In this document: piece after piece, positions 1 through 9,248 of the stretch
Layout of the letters: every line of letters starts with the position of its first letter
How positions within the stretch are numbered: position 1 is the stretch's first letter
Assembly (NCBI GenBank): GCA_029263795.1
Contig: JAJUFI010000010.1
Coordinates: 1-32,299, forward strand
Direction of reading: 5' to 3'
Length of the DNA: 32,299 nucleotides
Origin: Alcaligenaceae bacterium
GTDB taxonomy: Bacteria > Pseudomonadota > Gammaproteobacteria > Burkholderiales > Burkholderiaceae_B
The notes under the pieces: model-generated
The model's input: only the letters and a program-made list of their open reading frames with translations
Database searches by the model: none
Told to the model about the DNA's origin: nothing
Translations under genes and position numbers: made by a program

Positions 1-404
1 ATGAGTGGGGTCCAGATAGGGCCCGGCGCCACACCGTTCACGCGTATCCCCCGTTCTGCCAGCGCCTGTTTCACAATGTCTTCGCAGTGCGACTCATCTG
101 CTATGTCGCCCGCAAGCAGTATGCACTTGCGTCCCTCCGCCTCCACAAGTCGGCGGGTTTCCTGCGCATCCTCGTGCTCATCGTAATAACTGATGAGAAT
201 GTCCGCGCCCTCTTTGGCAAAAGCCAGGGCCACCGCCCGCCCAATGCCACTGTCACCGCCGGTGATGATTGCACACTTACCTTTCAGCTTACCTGCCGCT
301 AGGTAACGTGATTCACCGCTGCTCGGCGGGGGTGTCATCTCGGTCTGCAATCCCGGTTGCCGCTGCTGTTCCTGTGGTGGAAGTGTTTGGGGTTTGTCTG
401 ACAT
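1..404 (-). pseudogene. SDR-family oxidoreductase with an internal in-frame deletion (partial, runs off left edge)
   Basis: Reading leftward from ATG at 404, the frame stays open for 134 codons to the window edge. The N-terminus is that of a YghA-like short-chain dehydrogenase: a proline/glutamine-rich leader, then the dinucleotide-binding motif TGGDSGIG near residue 50 and a beta-alpha-beta region ending GDIADESHCEDIV. At residues 113-118 (QALAER) the sequence jumps directly to GIRVNGVAPGPIWTPL, which in this family lies about 110 residues further on. The NNAG motif, the catalytic Ser and the YxxxK motif are therefore absent, although the frame is preserved. The start is supported by AGGAG upstream, and the gene follows the pseudouridine synthase by 54 bp on the same strand. 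The NAD(P)H half-fold may still form, but catalysis is not expected. An assembly error cannot be excluded. Confidence 0.8.
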
Positions 405-458
405 GGGTCTCTCCTGAAAACCAGCAGAGGCAGCAAGGGCCGTGCCCCTGGCGCGTTC

Positions 459-1388
459 TCAGAAACAGGTTTCCGGCGCCTGCACCAGGGACAGCCTGCG
501 GCGGCTTTCAAAGCGCCGCATACGACCGTCCACGGGATCACGAAACTCGATGGAACGCGCCAGCAACTGCAGCGGGTTCGAGAAATCGTCGTGAGCCCGA
601 AGCTCGGCCTCATCAAAGGGCACGGGCGGATAAAAACCGTCATTGATAATGGGCATGCCCAGGGCACTCAAGTGCGCCCGCAACTGGTGCTTGCGCCCGG
701 TCAGGGGCAGCAAGCGCAAGTGGGCCAGACCGCCGTCATCCAGCTGCTGTAGCAGCTCAATTCGGGTTTCGCTGTTGGGCTCACCCTGCACCTCGTGCAT
801 CAGGAAACGGCCTTCCATTTCCTCAAGGCGGCTCTTATACACCAGCGGAAACTTCAGCCCGGTGGGCAGCTTCGCCACGGCCTCGTATTCCTTGCCCACC
901 TCCCTGGCCTGGAACAGGGCCTGGTAACGCCCGCGGTAGCGCGGGTCGCAACAAAACACGAGCACACCCGCGGTTTCACGGTCCAGACGATGGATGGGCG
1001 ACAGATTTTTCAACCCGAGCGAGCTTCTGAGCCGCACGAGTGCCGTGTGTCGCAGATAGCGCCCAGACGGCGTGGTCGCCATGAAATGCGGCTTGTCCAC
1101 CACCACCAGGCGTTCGTCCTGATGCAGAACCGGCAACTCGAACGGCACGGGCACTTCGTCGGGCACTTCACGGTAATACCAGAGCCAGGTTCTTGGCCGG
1201 CAGGGTGAGTCGGGCCGCTGCGGCAGGCCCTCGTCATCCACGATGTCGCCGGCCAGCAGCCTGCCTTCCAGGAACTCCCGGCTCAACCGGGGAAAGCGCT
1301 CGACCAGGAAATCGAGCAGGCTTTCCCATGGCCCGGGAGGAACATACACACGGCTGGGAGGAATGCCGTCACGCTCTGGCAATGGCAT
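459..1388 (-). CDS. RluA-family RNA pseudouridine synthase
   Basis: This 309-residue protein should isomerise uridine to pseudouridine in rRNA or tRNA. The signature HRLDRETAGVLVF contains the catalytic Asp of the RluA/RluC/RluD family. It is followed by the conserved GKEYEAVAK strand and, later, by PLTGRKHQLRAHLSALG, the usual RluA-type motif. An N-terminal stretch of about 90 residues resembles an S4-like RNA-binding region but is weakly conserved. The ATG shares one base with the stop codon of the upstream TRAP permease (TGATG at 1390-1386), so translation is probably coupled. The specific target base cannot be told from sequence. Coupling to a transporter is probably incidental to function. 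Confidence 0.9.
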   Translation of the reverse strand: MPLPERDGIPPSRVYVPPGPWESLLDFLVERFPRLSREFLEGRLLAGDIVDDEGLPQRPDSPCRPRTWLWYYREVPDEVPVPFELPVLHQDERLVVVDKPHFMATTPSGRYLRHTALVRLRSSLGLKNLSPIHRLDRETAGVLVFCCDPRYRGRYQALFQAREVGKEYEAVAKLPTGLKFPLVYKSRLEEMEGRFLMHEVQGEPNSETRIELLQQLDDGGLAHLRLLPLTGRKHQLRAHLSALGMPIINDGFYPPVPFDEAELRAHDDFSNPLQLLARSIEFRDPVDGRMRRFESRRRLSLVQAPETCF

Positions 1389-4027
1389 CAGGCCACCGCC
1401 GGTGCCGCCCCGGCCCCCGGGCGACGCAGGCGCCGCCCCTGCATGGCCCAGATCAGGGTCAGCAAGGCAAAGGCTGGCACATATACCCAGAATTCCGATG
1501 GGCGATTGGGGTTGGGAATCAGAATCTCTTCGACATCCCAGCCCTGCTCCCAGCCCGCGCGCAGGGCCGAGCTGCCGAAGCGCACGGCTGCAATCTGCAC
1601 CATGTCCCCCATAGCCATGACGGTCAACCCGGCGTCAGAGAGACGCTGGCGTCCCGCACTGTCGCCACTGGCTTCGCTACCCTCAGGCAGGGGAGGAATG
1701 GCCACCGCCACAGTCTTGCGAAGCTCGTCGCCTTCCAGATTCATACCCGAAATTACCGCGACGAAGCGCCCGCCTTCCGGCAAGTTCGCGGCCAGGGAGT
1801 AGATTTCCGAAGCAGGCCTTGCCTCGTACTTTGGTGCGACGTGGTTCATGAACCAATCTGGGCGGAACAGGGCAAAGGTGATCAGCAGCAAGGCGGCGAT
1901 CTCGAACCAGTTGCACTTGCAACGGAACCAGCCGAGCGTCGCCGCAGCGAAAGTCAGAGAGGCGGCTGTGGCACCCAGCACCACCAGCAATAACTCATGC
2001 CAGCCCGACACGTCGATCAGCAGCAGCATGGGGTTGAAGATGAACATGAAGGGCAGCACCGCCGTGCGCAAGGCATACAACACGCCCTGCACCCCAGTGG
2101 CCAGGGGACTTTCCCCTGAAATGGCAGCTGCCGCGAAAGTGGCGAGCCCCACCGGCGGCGTAATGTCCGCCATGATGCCGTAGTAGAACACGAACATGTG
2201 CACGGCAATCAGCGGAATCACCATGCCGCTCTGTGCACCCAGCTCCACCACCACGGGAGCCATCAGCGTGGCCATCAGGATGTAGTTGGCAGTGGTAGGC
2301 ATGCCCAGGCCCAGGACGAGGCAGACGGCCGCCGTGAAGAACAGCATCATGAGCACATTACCCATGGAGACAAGCTCTACGAACGCCGTCATGCGCAGCC
2401 CCAACCCTGTGAGGGTGATGGCCCCCACAATCAGGCCGGCGGTTCCACATGCGATGGCAATGCCCACCATGTTGCGTGCGCCTTCCTGCAGGCCGACGAG
2501 TGCGTCGTCAATGCCGCGCTTGATCGGCTCGCCAACAGGTTCACCGCGGAAGAAGGCCATGAGCGGACGCTGGGTGACCATCTGGAACAACATGGCCATT
2601 ACGGCCCAGAACGCCGACAGACCCGCGGATAACTGGTCCACCGAAAGACACCACACTAGAATGCCGATGGGAATCAGATAGTAAAGCCCTGCCCGCACGG
2701 TCGGCCAGGCTTCCGGGCGCACGGGGTTGGTAATGTTGATGTCGGTGGGCAGATCCGGATGACGCGCAGCAATGCGCAACAACCAGACATACAGGACGAG
2801 CAGCAAAACCAGCAGAATCGGGGTGGCAGCTTCACCCGCCACTGCGCGCACTCCCATTCCCACCCAGTAGACCAGACCCATGACGATGAGCGTACCCGCT
2901 ATGGCCATGCCCCAACCCGCGATTTTCTGAAGCGGAGTCTTTGGCGCACCGGCCGACATCATTGGGTTGATGCCCAGTTTGAGGGCTTCCAGGTGGACAA
3001 TGTAGAACAGGGCGATGTAGGAAATGCTCGCCGGCAGCAGGGCATGCTTGATGATATCCGTGTAGGGAATCCCCACGTATTCGATCATCAGGAAGGCGGC
3101 AGCGCCCATCACCGGTGGCATTATCTGCCCGTTCACGGAAGATGCCGTTTCAATCGCGCCGGCACGCACTCCCCCATAGCCGGCCTTCTTCATCAGCGGA
3201 ATGGTGAAGATGCCACCGGTGACGACGTTGGCTACAGACGACGCGGAAACGAGGCCGTTCACTGCGGAGCTGACGACAGCCACTTTGGCAGGGCCCCCAC
3301 GCAGATGACCAAGCAGCGCAAAGGACACCTGCATCATGTAATTGCCCGCGCCGCAGCGGTCGAGCAGTGAACCCAGCAGAACGAAGATGAAGATGTAGGA
3401 GACGGATACCCCGAGGGCGACACCATAGACACCTTCAGTTGTCAGCCACATGTGTGAGACGAGCCGCTCGACCGAAGCACCGCGGTGAGCGAGGGCCTCC
3501 GGCAGCCAGGGCCCCAGGAATACGTATATGATGAAAATGGTTCCCAGAACCGCCATCGGGGCTCCGAGCGCCCTACGCGTGACTTCCAGCAGCAGAACAA
3601 GCCCAACGGCGGCACAGGCAACATCCATGGCGGTGGGAATGCCCGGTCGAGCCGCCAGCTCGTTGTAGAAAATGTACAGGTAAGACGCACAAAAACCACC
3701 CACAAGCGCCAGCACCCAGTCATGCCAGGGCATGACATCACGCGGTGAACGCTTGCTGAATGGGTAGGCCAGATAGCCAAGGAAGACCGCCACGCCCAAG
3801 TGCAATGCGCGCGCTTCCGTATCGTTGAAAATGCCGAAGTTCAGCTCAAATGGCAGCGGCGAGGCATACCAGAGTTGAAAGAGCGACCACAGCAAAGCGC
3901 CTACGAACAGGACGCCGCCGTTAAAGCCGCCTACGGTGCGCCCGCCCCGATCCACATCGGCGACCAGCTGTTCAAGTTCCGCATTGGCTGCCAATTGTTC
4001 TGGAGACAGCTCGGGTTTCGAAGTCAT
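1388..4027 (-). CDS. TRAP transporter fused permease, 4TM/12TM type, with DUF3394-like C-terminus
   Basis: This 879-residue membrane protein fuses the small (DctQ-like, 4 TM) and large (DctM-like, 12 TM) subunits of a TRAP transporter, the usual arrangement for TAXI-type systems. The N-terminal hydrophobic helices lie around residues 35-190. The DctM part carries glycine-rich loops such as SSVNGQIMPPVMGAAAF and GMPTTANYILMATLMAPVV, typical of the transport core. A largely soluble segment (about 720-840) and a final helix match the DUF3394-type tail often found on these fusions. Uptake is driven by ion gradients with a periplasmic receptor, here encoded 240 bp upstream. The start ATG has GGGGA seven bases before it. 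The substrate is unknown; C4- and C5-dicarboxylates are known for some relatives. Confidence 0.93.
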   Translation of the reverse strand: MTSKPELSPEQLAANAELEQLVADVDRGGRTVGGFNGGVLFVGALLWSLFQLWYASPLPFELNFGIFNDTEARALHLGVAVFLGYLAYPFSKRSPRDVMPWHDWVLALVGGFCASYLYIFYNELAARPGIPTAMDVACAAVGLVLLLEVTRRALGAPMAVLGTIFIIYVFLGPWLPEALAHRGASVERLVSHMWLTTEGVYGVALGVSVSYIFIFVLLGSLLDRCGAGNYMMQVSFALLGHLRGGPAKVAVVSSAVNGLVSASSVANVVTGGIFTIPLMKKAGYGGVRAGAIETASSVNGQIMPPVMGAAAFLMIEYVGIPYTDIIKHALLPASISYIALFYIVHLEALKLGINPMMSAGAPKTPLQKIAGWGMAIAGTLIVMGLVYWVGMGVRAVAGEAATPILLVLLLVLYVWLLRIAARHPDLPTDINITNPVRPEAWPTVRAGLYYLIPIGILVWCLSVDQLSAGLSAFWAVMAMLFQMVTQRPLMAFFRGEPVGEPIKRGIDDALVGLQEGARNMVGIAIACGTAGLIVGAITLTGLGLRMTAFVELVSMGNVLMMLFFTAAVCLVLGLGMPTTANYILMATLMAPVVVELGAQSGMVIPLIAVHMFVFYYGIMADITPPVGLATFAAAAISGESPLATGVQGVLYALRTAVLPFMFIFNPMLLLIDVSGWHELLLVVLGATAASLTFAAATLGWFRCKCNWFEIAALLLITFALFRPDWFMNHVAPKYEARPASEIYSLAANLPEGGRFVAVISGMNLEGDELRKTVAVAIPPLPEGSEASGDSAGRQRLSDAGLTVMAMGDMVQIAAVRFGSSALRAGWEQGWDVEEILIPNPNRPSEFWVYVPAFALLTLIWAMQGRRLRRPGAGAAPAVA

Positions 4028-4154
4028 TCGTTTTCCCCAAGTGAGAAATGCTCGATGGCCCAGTAAGGGTAATCGCAGGAGCGACGGGCAACATCGAATA
4101 AAAGCAACGGCGCTTTTGGCGCCGACCCCCTGTATGGTTGAGACAGGGTTTTAA

Positions 4155-4190
4155 CAAAAAACGGCATGCCACCGGTTAATGTGGCATGCC
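4155..4190 (-). terminator. Intrinsic terminator/attenuator between TAXI receptor and TRAP permease
   Basis: A perfect 10-bp inverted repeat (GGCATGCCAC at 4163-4172 and GTGGCATGCC at 4181-4190) encloses an 8-nt loop. On the minus strand it is followed at once by a run of six T. It lies downstream of the receptor stop (4270) and upstream of the permease start (4027). It would let the receptor mRNA end here while some read-through supplies the permease, matching the usual excess of binding protein over permease. Two further hairpins (arms at 4128-4133/4143-4148 and 4108-4113/4119-4124) lie between it and the permease start. Confidence 0.8.
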
Positions 4191-4269
4191 AGCAGAGGCT
4201 TTCAGCCTGGAAGTCGGGACGAGCGCCGCGATGCGCCGCCCTGCTTCCACAGGGCTAGTCAAGCGACCA

Positions 4270-5268
4270 TCAGAGCAGGCCTTTTTCCTTGAAGTACTTC
4301 TCGGCACCGGGGTGCAGAGGAGCGGAAAGGCCGTTCTTGACCATTTCTTCCTTCTTCAGGATGCCGAAGGCAGGGTGCAGCTTCTTGAAATCTTCGAAGT
4401 TTTCAAACACGGCCTTCACGACCGTGTAAATCGTTTCTTCAGGCACGTCTGCGGAGGTCACGAAAGTGGCCAGCACACCATAGGACTCGGTCGCCTGCGG
4501 GTTGTTGGGGTACAGACCGGCAGGGATGGTGACTTTGGCGTAGTACGGATAGGTTTCCACGAGTTTGTCGACCACGGGGCCGGTCAGTGAAACCAATTGC
4601 GCACCACAGCTGGTGGTCGGGTCCTGGATGTTGGCGGAGGGGTGACCCACGCCGTAGAAGAAGCCGTCGATCTTGCCGTCGCACAGCGCACTGCCGTGTT
4701 CGTCAGGACGCAGTTCGGAAGCCAGCGAGAAGAAGCTCATGTCGCGGCCCATGGCAGACAACAGCTGCTCCATGGAAGCGCGTGTGCCCGAACCCGGGTT
4801 GCCTACGTTGAACCGCTTGCCCTTGAGGTCGTCGAAGCTCTTGATGTTGGCTTCCTTGCGCGTCACTACGGTGAAGGGCTCGGGGTGCAGTGAGAAAACG
4901 GAACGCAGTTTTTCGAACTTGCCGGCGTCCTTGAACTGGCCTTCGCCATTGTAGGCATTGAAGCCGACGTCAGACTGCACCACGCCCAGGTCGAGCTCGC
5001 CGGCCTTGATGGTGTTGACGTTGAACACGGAACCACCAGTGGATTCCACGGAACAGCGAATGCCGTGATCGGCGCGATCCTTGTTCACCAGACGACAAAT
5101 GGCACCACCCGCGGCGTAGTACACACCGGTGACACCACCCGTTCCGATGCTGACGAATTTCTGCTGGGCGGCTGCTGGCAGGGGGGCCATGATGGCGGCG
5201 GACATGGCAACTGCACCTGCGCTCACTGCAAGATGCTTACCGAAACGTAGTTTGGTCTTTTTCTGCAT
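4270..5268 (-). CDS. TAXI-family TRAP transporter solute-binding protein
   Basis: This 332-residue periplasmic receptor delivers a solute to the TRAP permease encoded next. It starts with a basic stretch, a hydrophobic core (roughly residues 14-32) and a probable signal peptidase I site after APLPAAAQQ. The mature start [26 protein letters not shown] is the TAXI (TRAP-associated extracytoplasmic immunogenic) signature region. It continues with [18 protein letters not shown] and the hinge motif [17 protein letters not shown]. Length is normal for the family. AAGGAG five bases upstream of the ATG is a strong ribosome site. A terminator follows the gene, so it is probably transcribed in excess of the permease. 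The ligand is not deducible; organic acids or amino acids such as glutamate are possible. Confidence 0.94.
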   Translation of the reverse strand: MQKKTKLRFGKHLAVSAGAVAMSAAIMAPLPAAAQQKFVSIGTGGVTGVYYAAGGAICRLVNKDRADHGIRCSVESTGGSVFNVNTIKAGELDLGVVQSDVGFNAYNGEGQFKDAGKFEKLRSVFSLHPEPFTVVTRKEANIKSFDDLKGKRFNVGNPGSGTRASMEQLLSAMGRDMSFFSLASELRPDEHGSALCDGKIDGFFYGVGHPSANIQDPTTSCGAQLVSLTGPVVDKLVETYPYYAKVTIPAGLYPNNPQATESYGVLATFVTSADVPEETIYTVVKAVFENFEDFKKLHPAFGILKKEEMVKNGLSAPLHPGAEKYFKEKGLL

Positions 5269-5609
5269 ACTGACTCCTTGGGCTATACCCGGAATATTTC
5301 AGAGCGTGCCGCCGCGGAGGGTAAACCGCAGCAATGGGCGAATGCTCACTGTAATGAACCCGAATATCCTAACGCTTCGAAACCTTTGCAGCGGCCTTTT
5401 TTTCTTGGGGTTTGCCCCTAGACAAGCCATTTTTTGAGCCCTGAACGTGTATCCACGCGCGTTTCCGGCCATCAACAGTTCTTGACTGCCCACACGCCGC
5501 CCTCTACGATGCGATTCACACCCTGTAACACGATCAGGGGGCACGATGCCGGACTAAGCTCACAGGTAATTCCGGCAGTTATGGCGACCACTACCTGGTC
5601 GAAAGGCAG
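5269..5609. other. Divergent intergenic region between TAXI receptor and PAS-GGDEF-EAL gene
   Basis: These 341 bp hold the promoters of the two divergent genes. On the plus strand a good sigma70-like promoter is visible (listed separately). For the minus-strand receptor gene I find only a weak -10-like TATAGC just upstream of the ribosome site and no convincing -35. Around 5391-5403 there is a T-rich run, followed by a small GGGG-TTTG-CCCC hairpin at 5407-5418. I see no gene here. Confidence 0.5.
5482..5510 (+). promoter_or_regulatory. Sigma70-like promoter of the PAS-GGDEF-EAL gene
   Basis: TTGACT at 5482-5487 and TACGAT at 5505-5510 are separated by exactly 17 bp and differ from consensus at one and two positions respectively. 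Transcription would begin near 5517, leaving a leader of about 93 nt before the ATG at 5610. Confidence 0.65.
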
Positions 5610-7508
5610 ATGCATATCGCGAGCACGGCACGCCTGTGCCTCCTCATTGCCACGCCCTCCGGCGCAATTGCACAAGATTCGGCTGCAATCTCGCGCCTGT
5701 CCAGCGGCGGTGGCGCACCCATGGTCTGGTTTGCCCTGGCCCTGTTGTTATTCCTTCTGGGTGCGCTCGCGTACAGTCTGCGCCTCAAGCAGCAGTTGCG
5801 GCATCAGGCGCGCAAACTGAAGCAGACTGAAGAACGCCTCAACACCATCCTCGACAGCGTCGATGCCTGCATTTACATCAAGGATCTGCAGCTGCGCTAT
5901 ACCTACGTAAACCGCAAGCTCTGTGAGCGATTTGCCCGAAAGATCGAGGAAATCATTGGTTTCGATGACTCCGTCCTGTTCCCGGGATTCATGCTCGACT
6001 CCATTCGGGCGAATGACCTGCGCGTCATCGAACAGGGGCGCCGAGTCGCCTACGAGGAAGAGATTCCCAGCAAGTCAGGCTCGGGAATGGATGTCTTTCT
6101 ATCCATCAAGATACCGCTGCGCGGCCCCGACGGCGACATCACCGCTTTATGCGGAATTTCCACAGACATCACCGAACTGCGCAAGAGCCAGGAAGAAGTC
6201 CAGCGGCTGGCCTATTACGACGCACTGACCAACCTGCCCAACCGGCGCATGTTTCTCGAACAGCTGGAAGTCGCCACGCTGGAATACCGCAACACGGGTG
6301 CCATTGCTGCAGTGCTGTTCATTGATCTGGATAAATTCAAGAATATCAATGACGAGAAGGGTCACGATGTCGGTGACGCAGTGTTGTGCACTGTCGCTCA
6401 GCGGCTGCAAAACCTGGTGCGTCAGGGCGACACGGTGGCCCGGCTTGGAGGAGACGAATTCGTCCTGCTCCTGCGCGAACTCGGCCAGTCCAGAGAGCTG
6501 GCAGAGGCGCGCGCTCTTGCGGTAGCCGAACAAGTGAGGGCGGCTCTGAGCGATACGGTGACAGTCAACGGCCAGGCCTACTTCACCGGTGGCAGCATTG
6601 GGGTGGCCTTAGTCGATTCACGCAGGAAGAAGCCCAATGACATCCTTCGCGAAGCCGATACGGCCATGTACAAATCGAAGGATGCGGGGCGCAATCGCGT
6701 AGCGCTGTTCCGCCCGACCATGCTCGCCGATGTGGCGGAGCGGGCAGTTTTGCTGCGCGAAATGAATCATGCGCTGAAAACAAACCAGTTTCAGGTGTTG
6801 GTGCAGCCACAGCTGGGTTCCGCCGGACGGGTGGACGGACTGGAGTTGCTGATGCGGTGGGACCACCCCACGCGCGGCGTCATCATGCCCGAGAAATTCA
6901 TCGGCCTGATAGAAAGCTCCGGCCCGGTCATGGAGATTGGAGATTGGGTGCTGCGCCGGGCCTGCGCTCTGCATGCCCGCCTGGTGCAGAGAGGCTGCAA
7001 TCACCCCGTTTCCGTGAACATCAGCCCTGTTCAGTTGCGGCACCCGGACTTCAATGCCAGGGTAAAGGCCATACTCGAAGAAACCGGCACCGCACCGCAG
7101 GACATCATCCTTGAGATCACCGAAAGTGTGCTGATCGATGACGTTGACGACACTGCTCGCCGTATGCAGAGCCTGGCCGACTTGGGAATACGTTTCTCCA
7201 TTGATGATTTCGGCACGGGTTACTCCGGGCTGGCCTATCTGCACCGTCTACCGCTGTATGAGCTCAAGATTGCGCGGAATTTCATACAGGACTTACCCGA
7301 CAAGGATGCCGGCACCCTGATACGGTTGATCATCGCCACCGCCCGATTGCTCGAACTGCGCGTGGTCGCCGAAGGCGTGGAACGATGCGACCAAGCCGAA
7401 TTCCTCAAATCGGTGGGCTGCGATTCACAACAGGGTTACCTGCACCAGCACCCGATTGCCGAGGAAGCCTGGCTGGAAAAGTGCCGGAGCTATACCGGCG
7501 CCGCCTGA
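5610..7508 (+). CDS. Membrane-anchored PAS-GGDEF-EAL protein (c-di-GMP metabolism)
   Basis: This 632-residue protein has a signal-like N-terminus and a transmembrane helix (about residues 38-58), then a coiled segment, a PAS domain (about 70-190), a GGDEF domain with intact GGDEF at 280-284, and an EAL domain (about 365-615). The diguanylate cyclase half looks active and keeps an RxxD inhibitory site (RQGD) five residues before GGDEF. The EAL half is unusual. The signature reads ELL (E412), and the normally invariant KID before the last strands reads KIA (Ala555). IDDFGTG, NISP, EITES, EGVE and the QGY glutamine are kept. Phosphodiesterase activity may be lowered or lost. The 3' end overlaps the convergent isomerase gene by 19 bp. 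Confidence 0.93.
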   Translation: MHIASTARLCLLIATPSGAIAQDSAAISRLSSGGGAPMVWFALALLLFLLGALAYSLRLKQQLRHQARKLKQTEERLNTILDSVDACIYIKDLQLRYTYVNRKLCERFARKIEEIIGFDDSVLFPGFMLDSIRANDLRVIEQGRRVAYEEEIPSKSGSGMDVFLSIKIPLRGPDGDITALCGISTDITELRKSQEEVQRLAYYDALTNLPNRRMFLEQLEVATLEYRNTGAIAAVLFIDLDKFKNINDEKGHDVGDAVLCTVAQRLQNLVRQGDTVARLGGDEFVLLLRELGQSRELAEARALAVAEQVRAALSDTVTVNGQAYFTGGSIGVALVDSRRKKPNDILREADTAMYKSKDAGRNRVALFRPTMLADVAERAVLLREMNHALKTNQFQVLVQPQLGSAGRVDGLELLMRWDHPTRGVIMPEKFIGLIESSGPVMEIGDWVLRRACALHARLVQRGCNHPVSVNISPVQLRHPDFNARVKAILEETGTAPQDIILEITESVLIDDVDDTARRMQSLADLGIRFSIDDFGTGYSGLAYLHRLPLYELKIARNFIQDLPDKDAGTLIRLIIATARLLELRVVAEGVERCDQAEFLKSVGCDSQQGYLHQHPIAEEAWLEKCRSYTGAA

Positions 7509-8308
7509 GCAAGGGCCTCGCGCATCCAGCGCAGGCCGGCGCTGGTGTCTTCTGCCGGGCGGTACTCGCAACCTATCCAGCCCTGGTACCGGAGTTCCTG
7601 GATCACCCGGAATATGTAGGGATAATTCAGCTCGCCCCGGTCGGGTTCATGACGCTGCGGCACACCGGCGATCTGCATATGCCCCACCCTGCCCGTGGGC
7701 AGATAGGCCCGTAGCCGGGTTTCGATGTCACCCTCAGCTATCTGGCAGTGGTAGAGGTCCATCTGGACTTGCAGGTTGTCGTGCCCCAGTTCCTGGACGA
7801 TGGCATGCGCCTGAGCTTGGGTCTTCAGGAAATAGCCCGGCATGTCGCGCTGGTTGATGGGCTCGATCATCACGCAGCGGCCCTCCGCCGCCGCCTGCCT
7901 GGCGGCCCAATCAAGATTTTCCAGATAAGTGTCGCGCTGCTGCGCCTCGGCTTCCTTGCCGGCACTGATTCCGGCCATGACATGTATGCGCGGGCAACCT
8001 AGCGCGCGAGCGTAAAGCAGGGCCTGTTCCATGCCCGCACGAAAATCATCCTGCCGGCCTGGCAGGCTGGCCATGCCACGCTCGCCCTTTTCCATGTCGC
8101 CCGGAGGAGCGTTGAACAGCACCTGCTGCAGGCCATTCCCCTGCAGGCGAGCTGCCAGCTCTTCCTTCGGCCAGGCGTAGGGAAAGAGCATCTCCACGCC
8201 TTTGAACCCGTCCGCAGCCGCAGCCGCATATCGATCGAGAAAATCGTGTTCGGGGTAAAGCAGGCTCAGATTGGCTGCGAACTGAAGCGCAACGCCGTTC
8301 GTACTCAT
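7490..8308 (-). CDS. hyi: Hydroxypyruvate isomerase / 2-oxo-tetronate isomerase family (Hyi/OtnI-like)
   Basis: This is a cytoplasmic TIM-barrel sugar isomerase of the AP-endonuclease-2-like superfamily, about 272 residues. Motifs typical of Hyi are visible: [13 protein letters not shown] at the N-terminus, then [31 protein letters not shown] (with a catalytic Glu), QMDLYHCQI and GCEYRPA (second catalytic Glu). The enzyme interconverts hydroxypyruvate and tartronate semialdehyde, or a 2-oxo-tetronate in the otn pathway; no partner gene (gcl, glxR, otnK) is nearby to choose between them. An in-frame ATG at 8317 exists, but GAGGG abuts it directly, whereas the same GAGGG is nine bases before the ATG at 8308, so the latter is preferred. 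It lies just downstream of the ZIP gene. Confidence 0.88.
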   Translation of the reverse strand: MSTNGVALQFAANLSLLYPEHDFLDRYAAAAADGFKGVEMLFPYAWPKEELAARLQGNGLQQVLFNAPPGDMEKGERGMASLPGRQDDFRAGMEQALLYARALGCPRIHVMAGISAGKEAEAQQRDTYLENLDWAARQAAAEGRCVMIEPINQRDMPGYFLKTQAQAHAIVQELGHDNLQVQMDLYHCQIAEGDIETRLRAYLPTGRVGHMQIAGVPQRHEPDRGELNYPYIFRVIQELRYQGWIGCEYRPAEDTSAGLRWMREALAQAAPV

Positions 8309-8320
8309 GTCGGTCATCCC

Positions 8321-9244
8321 TCAACCCAGTGCAGTATCCAGAAGCATCATCAGCACGAAACCCACCATCAACCCTCCAGTCGCCCAGGACTCATGCCCCT
8401 GGCGATGGGACTCGGGAATGATTTCATGGCTGATCACGAACAACATGGCGCCGGCGGCAGCGGCCAGCCCCCAGGGCAGCAACGCTGCCGATACGCCCAC
8501 GACCAGAACACCCAGCATGGCCATAATGGGTTCAACCAGGCCGCTGAATATTGCCACGCCCACCGAAACACCGCGACTGTAGCCCACAGTGCGCATGGCC
8601 AATGCAACGACCAGGCCTTCAGGAATGTCTTGCAGGGAAATGCCTATGGCCAGAGCACTGGCCATGTCGAAGTCGCCCCCGGCGAAAGATACGCCTATGG
8701 CCAGACCTTCCGGCACGTTATGCAGCGCGATGGCAATGACAAACAGCCACACGCGTTTGACCAGCCGCGAACGGCTGCCTTCCACACCTTTGACGAAGTG
8801 TTCATGGGGCAGCAAGCGGTCTATGAACAGCAGGACGGCAGCACCCAGCAATATGCCCGCGGCAACCGTGCCGCTGGCTGCCCAAGGCCCCGCTCCCAGA
8901 TTGGCGGCCGCTTCCAGGCCGGGAACAATGAGGGAAAAGGCACAGGCCGCCAGCATGACGCCCGCCCCAAAGCCAAGCATGGCGTCATGCACCCGTTGCG
9001 GAGGTTGCCAGGCCAGCAACACCGGCAGTGTTCCAACGGCCGTGGCCATGGCAGCCGCACTACCACCCAGAATGGCGCCCAAGAGAGCAGGCATGTCGCC
9101 CTGAACCGCAGCATAGGTTCCCGCAGCCATGATGAGGAGGACGCCGGTCGCGATGGCCATCACCAGCCACCTCGAAAACTGCGGATGGGCCGACGGCGGA
9201 TCGTCCTGTAGAACAGTTGACACCATGTCGCTCCTGGTTTGCAT
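8321..9244 (-). CDS. ZIP-family divalent metal transporter
   Basis: This 307-residue inner-membrane protein has about eight hydrophobic helices and should import zinc or related divalent cations. The conserved metal-site helices of ZIP proteins are present: HNVPEGLAIGVSFAGGDF in helix IV and LQDIPEGLVVALAM in helix V, followed by a late HEIIPES. The cytoplasmic N-terminus is short and the large loop is poor in histidine, more like bacterial ZupT/GufA-type members. The stop lies only a few bases upstream of the isomerase start, so the two are probably cotranscribed, though no functional link is evident. Substrate preference cannot be read from sequence. Confidence 0.9.
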   Translation of the reverse strand: MQTRSDMVSTVLQDDPPSAHPQFSRWLVMAIATGVLLIMAAGTYAAVQGDMPALLGAILGGSAAAMATAVGTLPVLLAWQPPQRVHDAMLGFGAGVMLAACAFSLIVPGLEAAANLGAGPWAASGTVAAGILLGAAVLLFIDRLLPHEHFVKGVEGSRSRLVKRVWLFVIAIALHNVPEGLAIGVSFAGGDFDMASALAIGISLQDIPEGLVVALAMRTVGYSRGVSVGVAIFSGLVEPIMAMLGVLVVGVSAALLPWGLAAAAGAMLFVISHEIIPESHRQGHESWATGGLMVGFVLMMLLDTALG

Positions 9245-9248
9245 GAAT

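Noticed and set aside
1193-1993. A 266-codon plus-strand open frame
   Set aside because: It overlaps the pseudouridine synthase and TRAP permease on the other strand and shows no recognisable domain.
5407-5418. GGGG-TTTG-CCCC hairpin as a terminator
   Set aside because: Only four pairs, with no T run right after the stem on either strand, and no gene ends here.
8246-9211. A 321-codon plus-strand open frame
   Set aside because: It is antisense to the ZIP transporter and has no family motifs; its His/Gly/Gln-rich composition mirrors the hydrophobic codons opposite.
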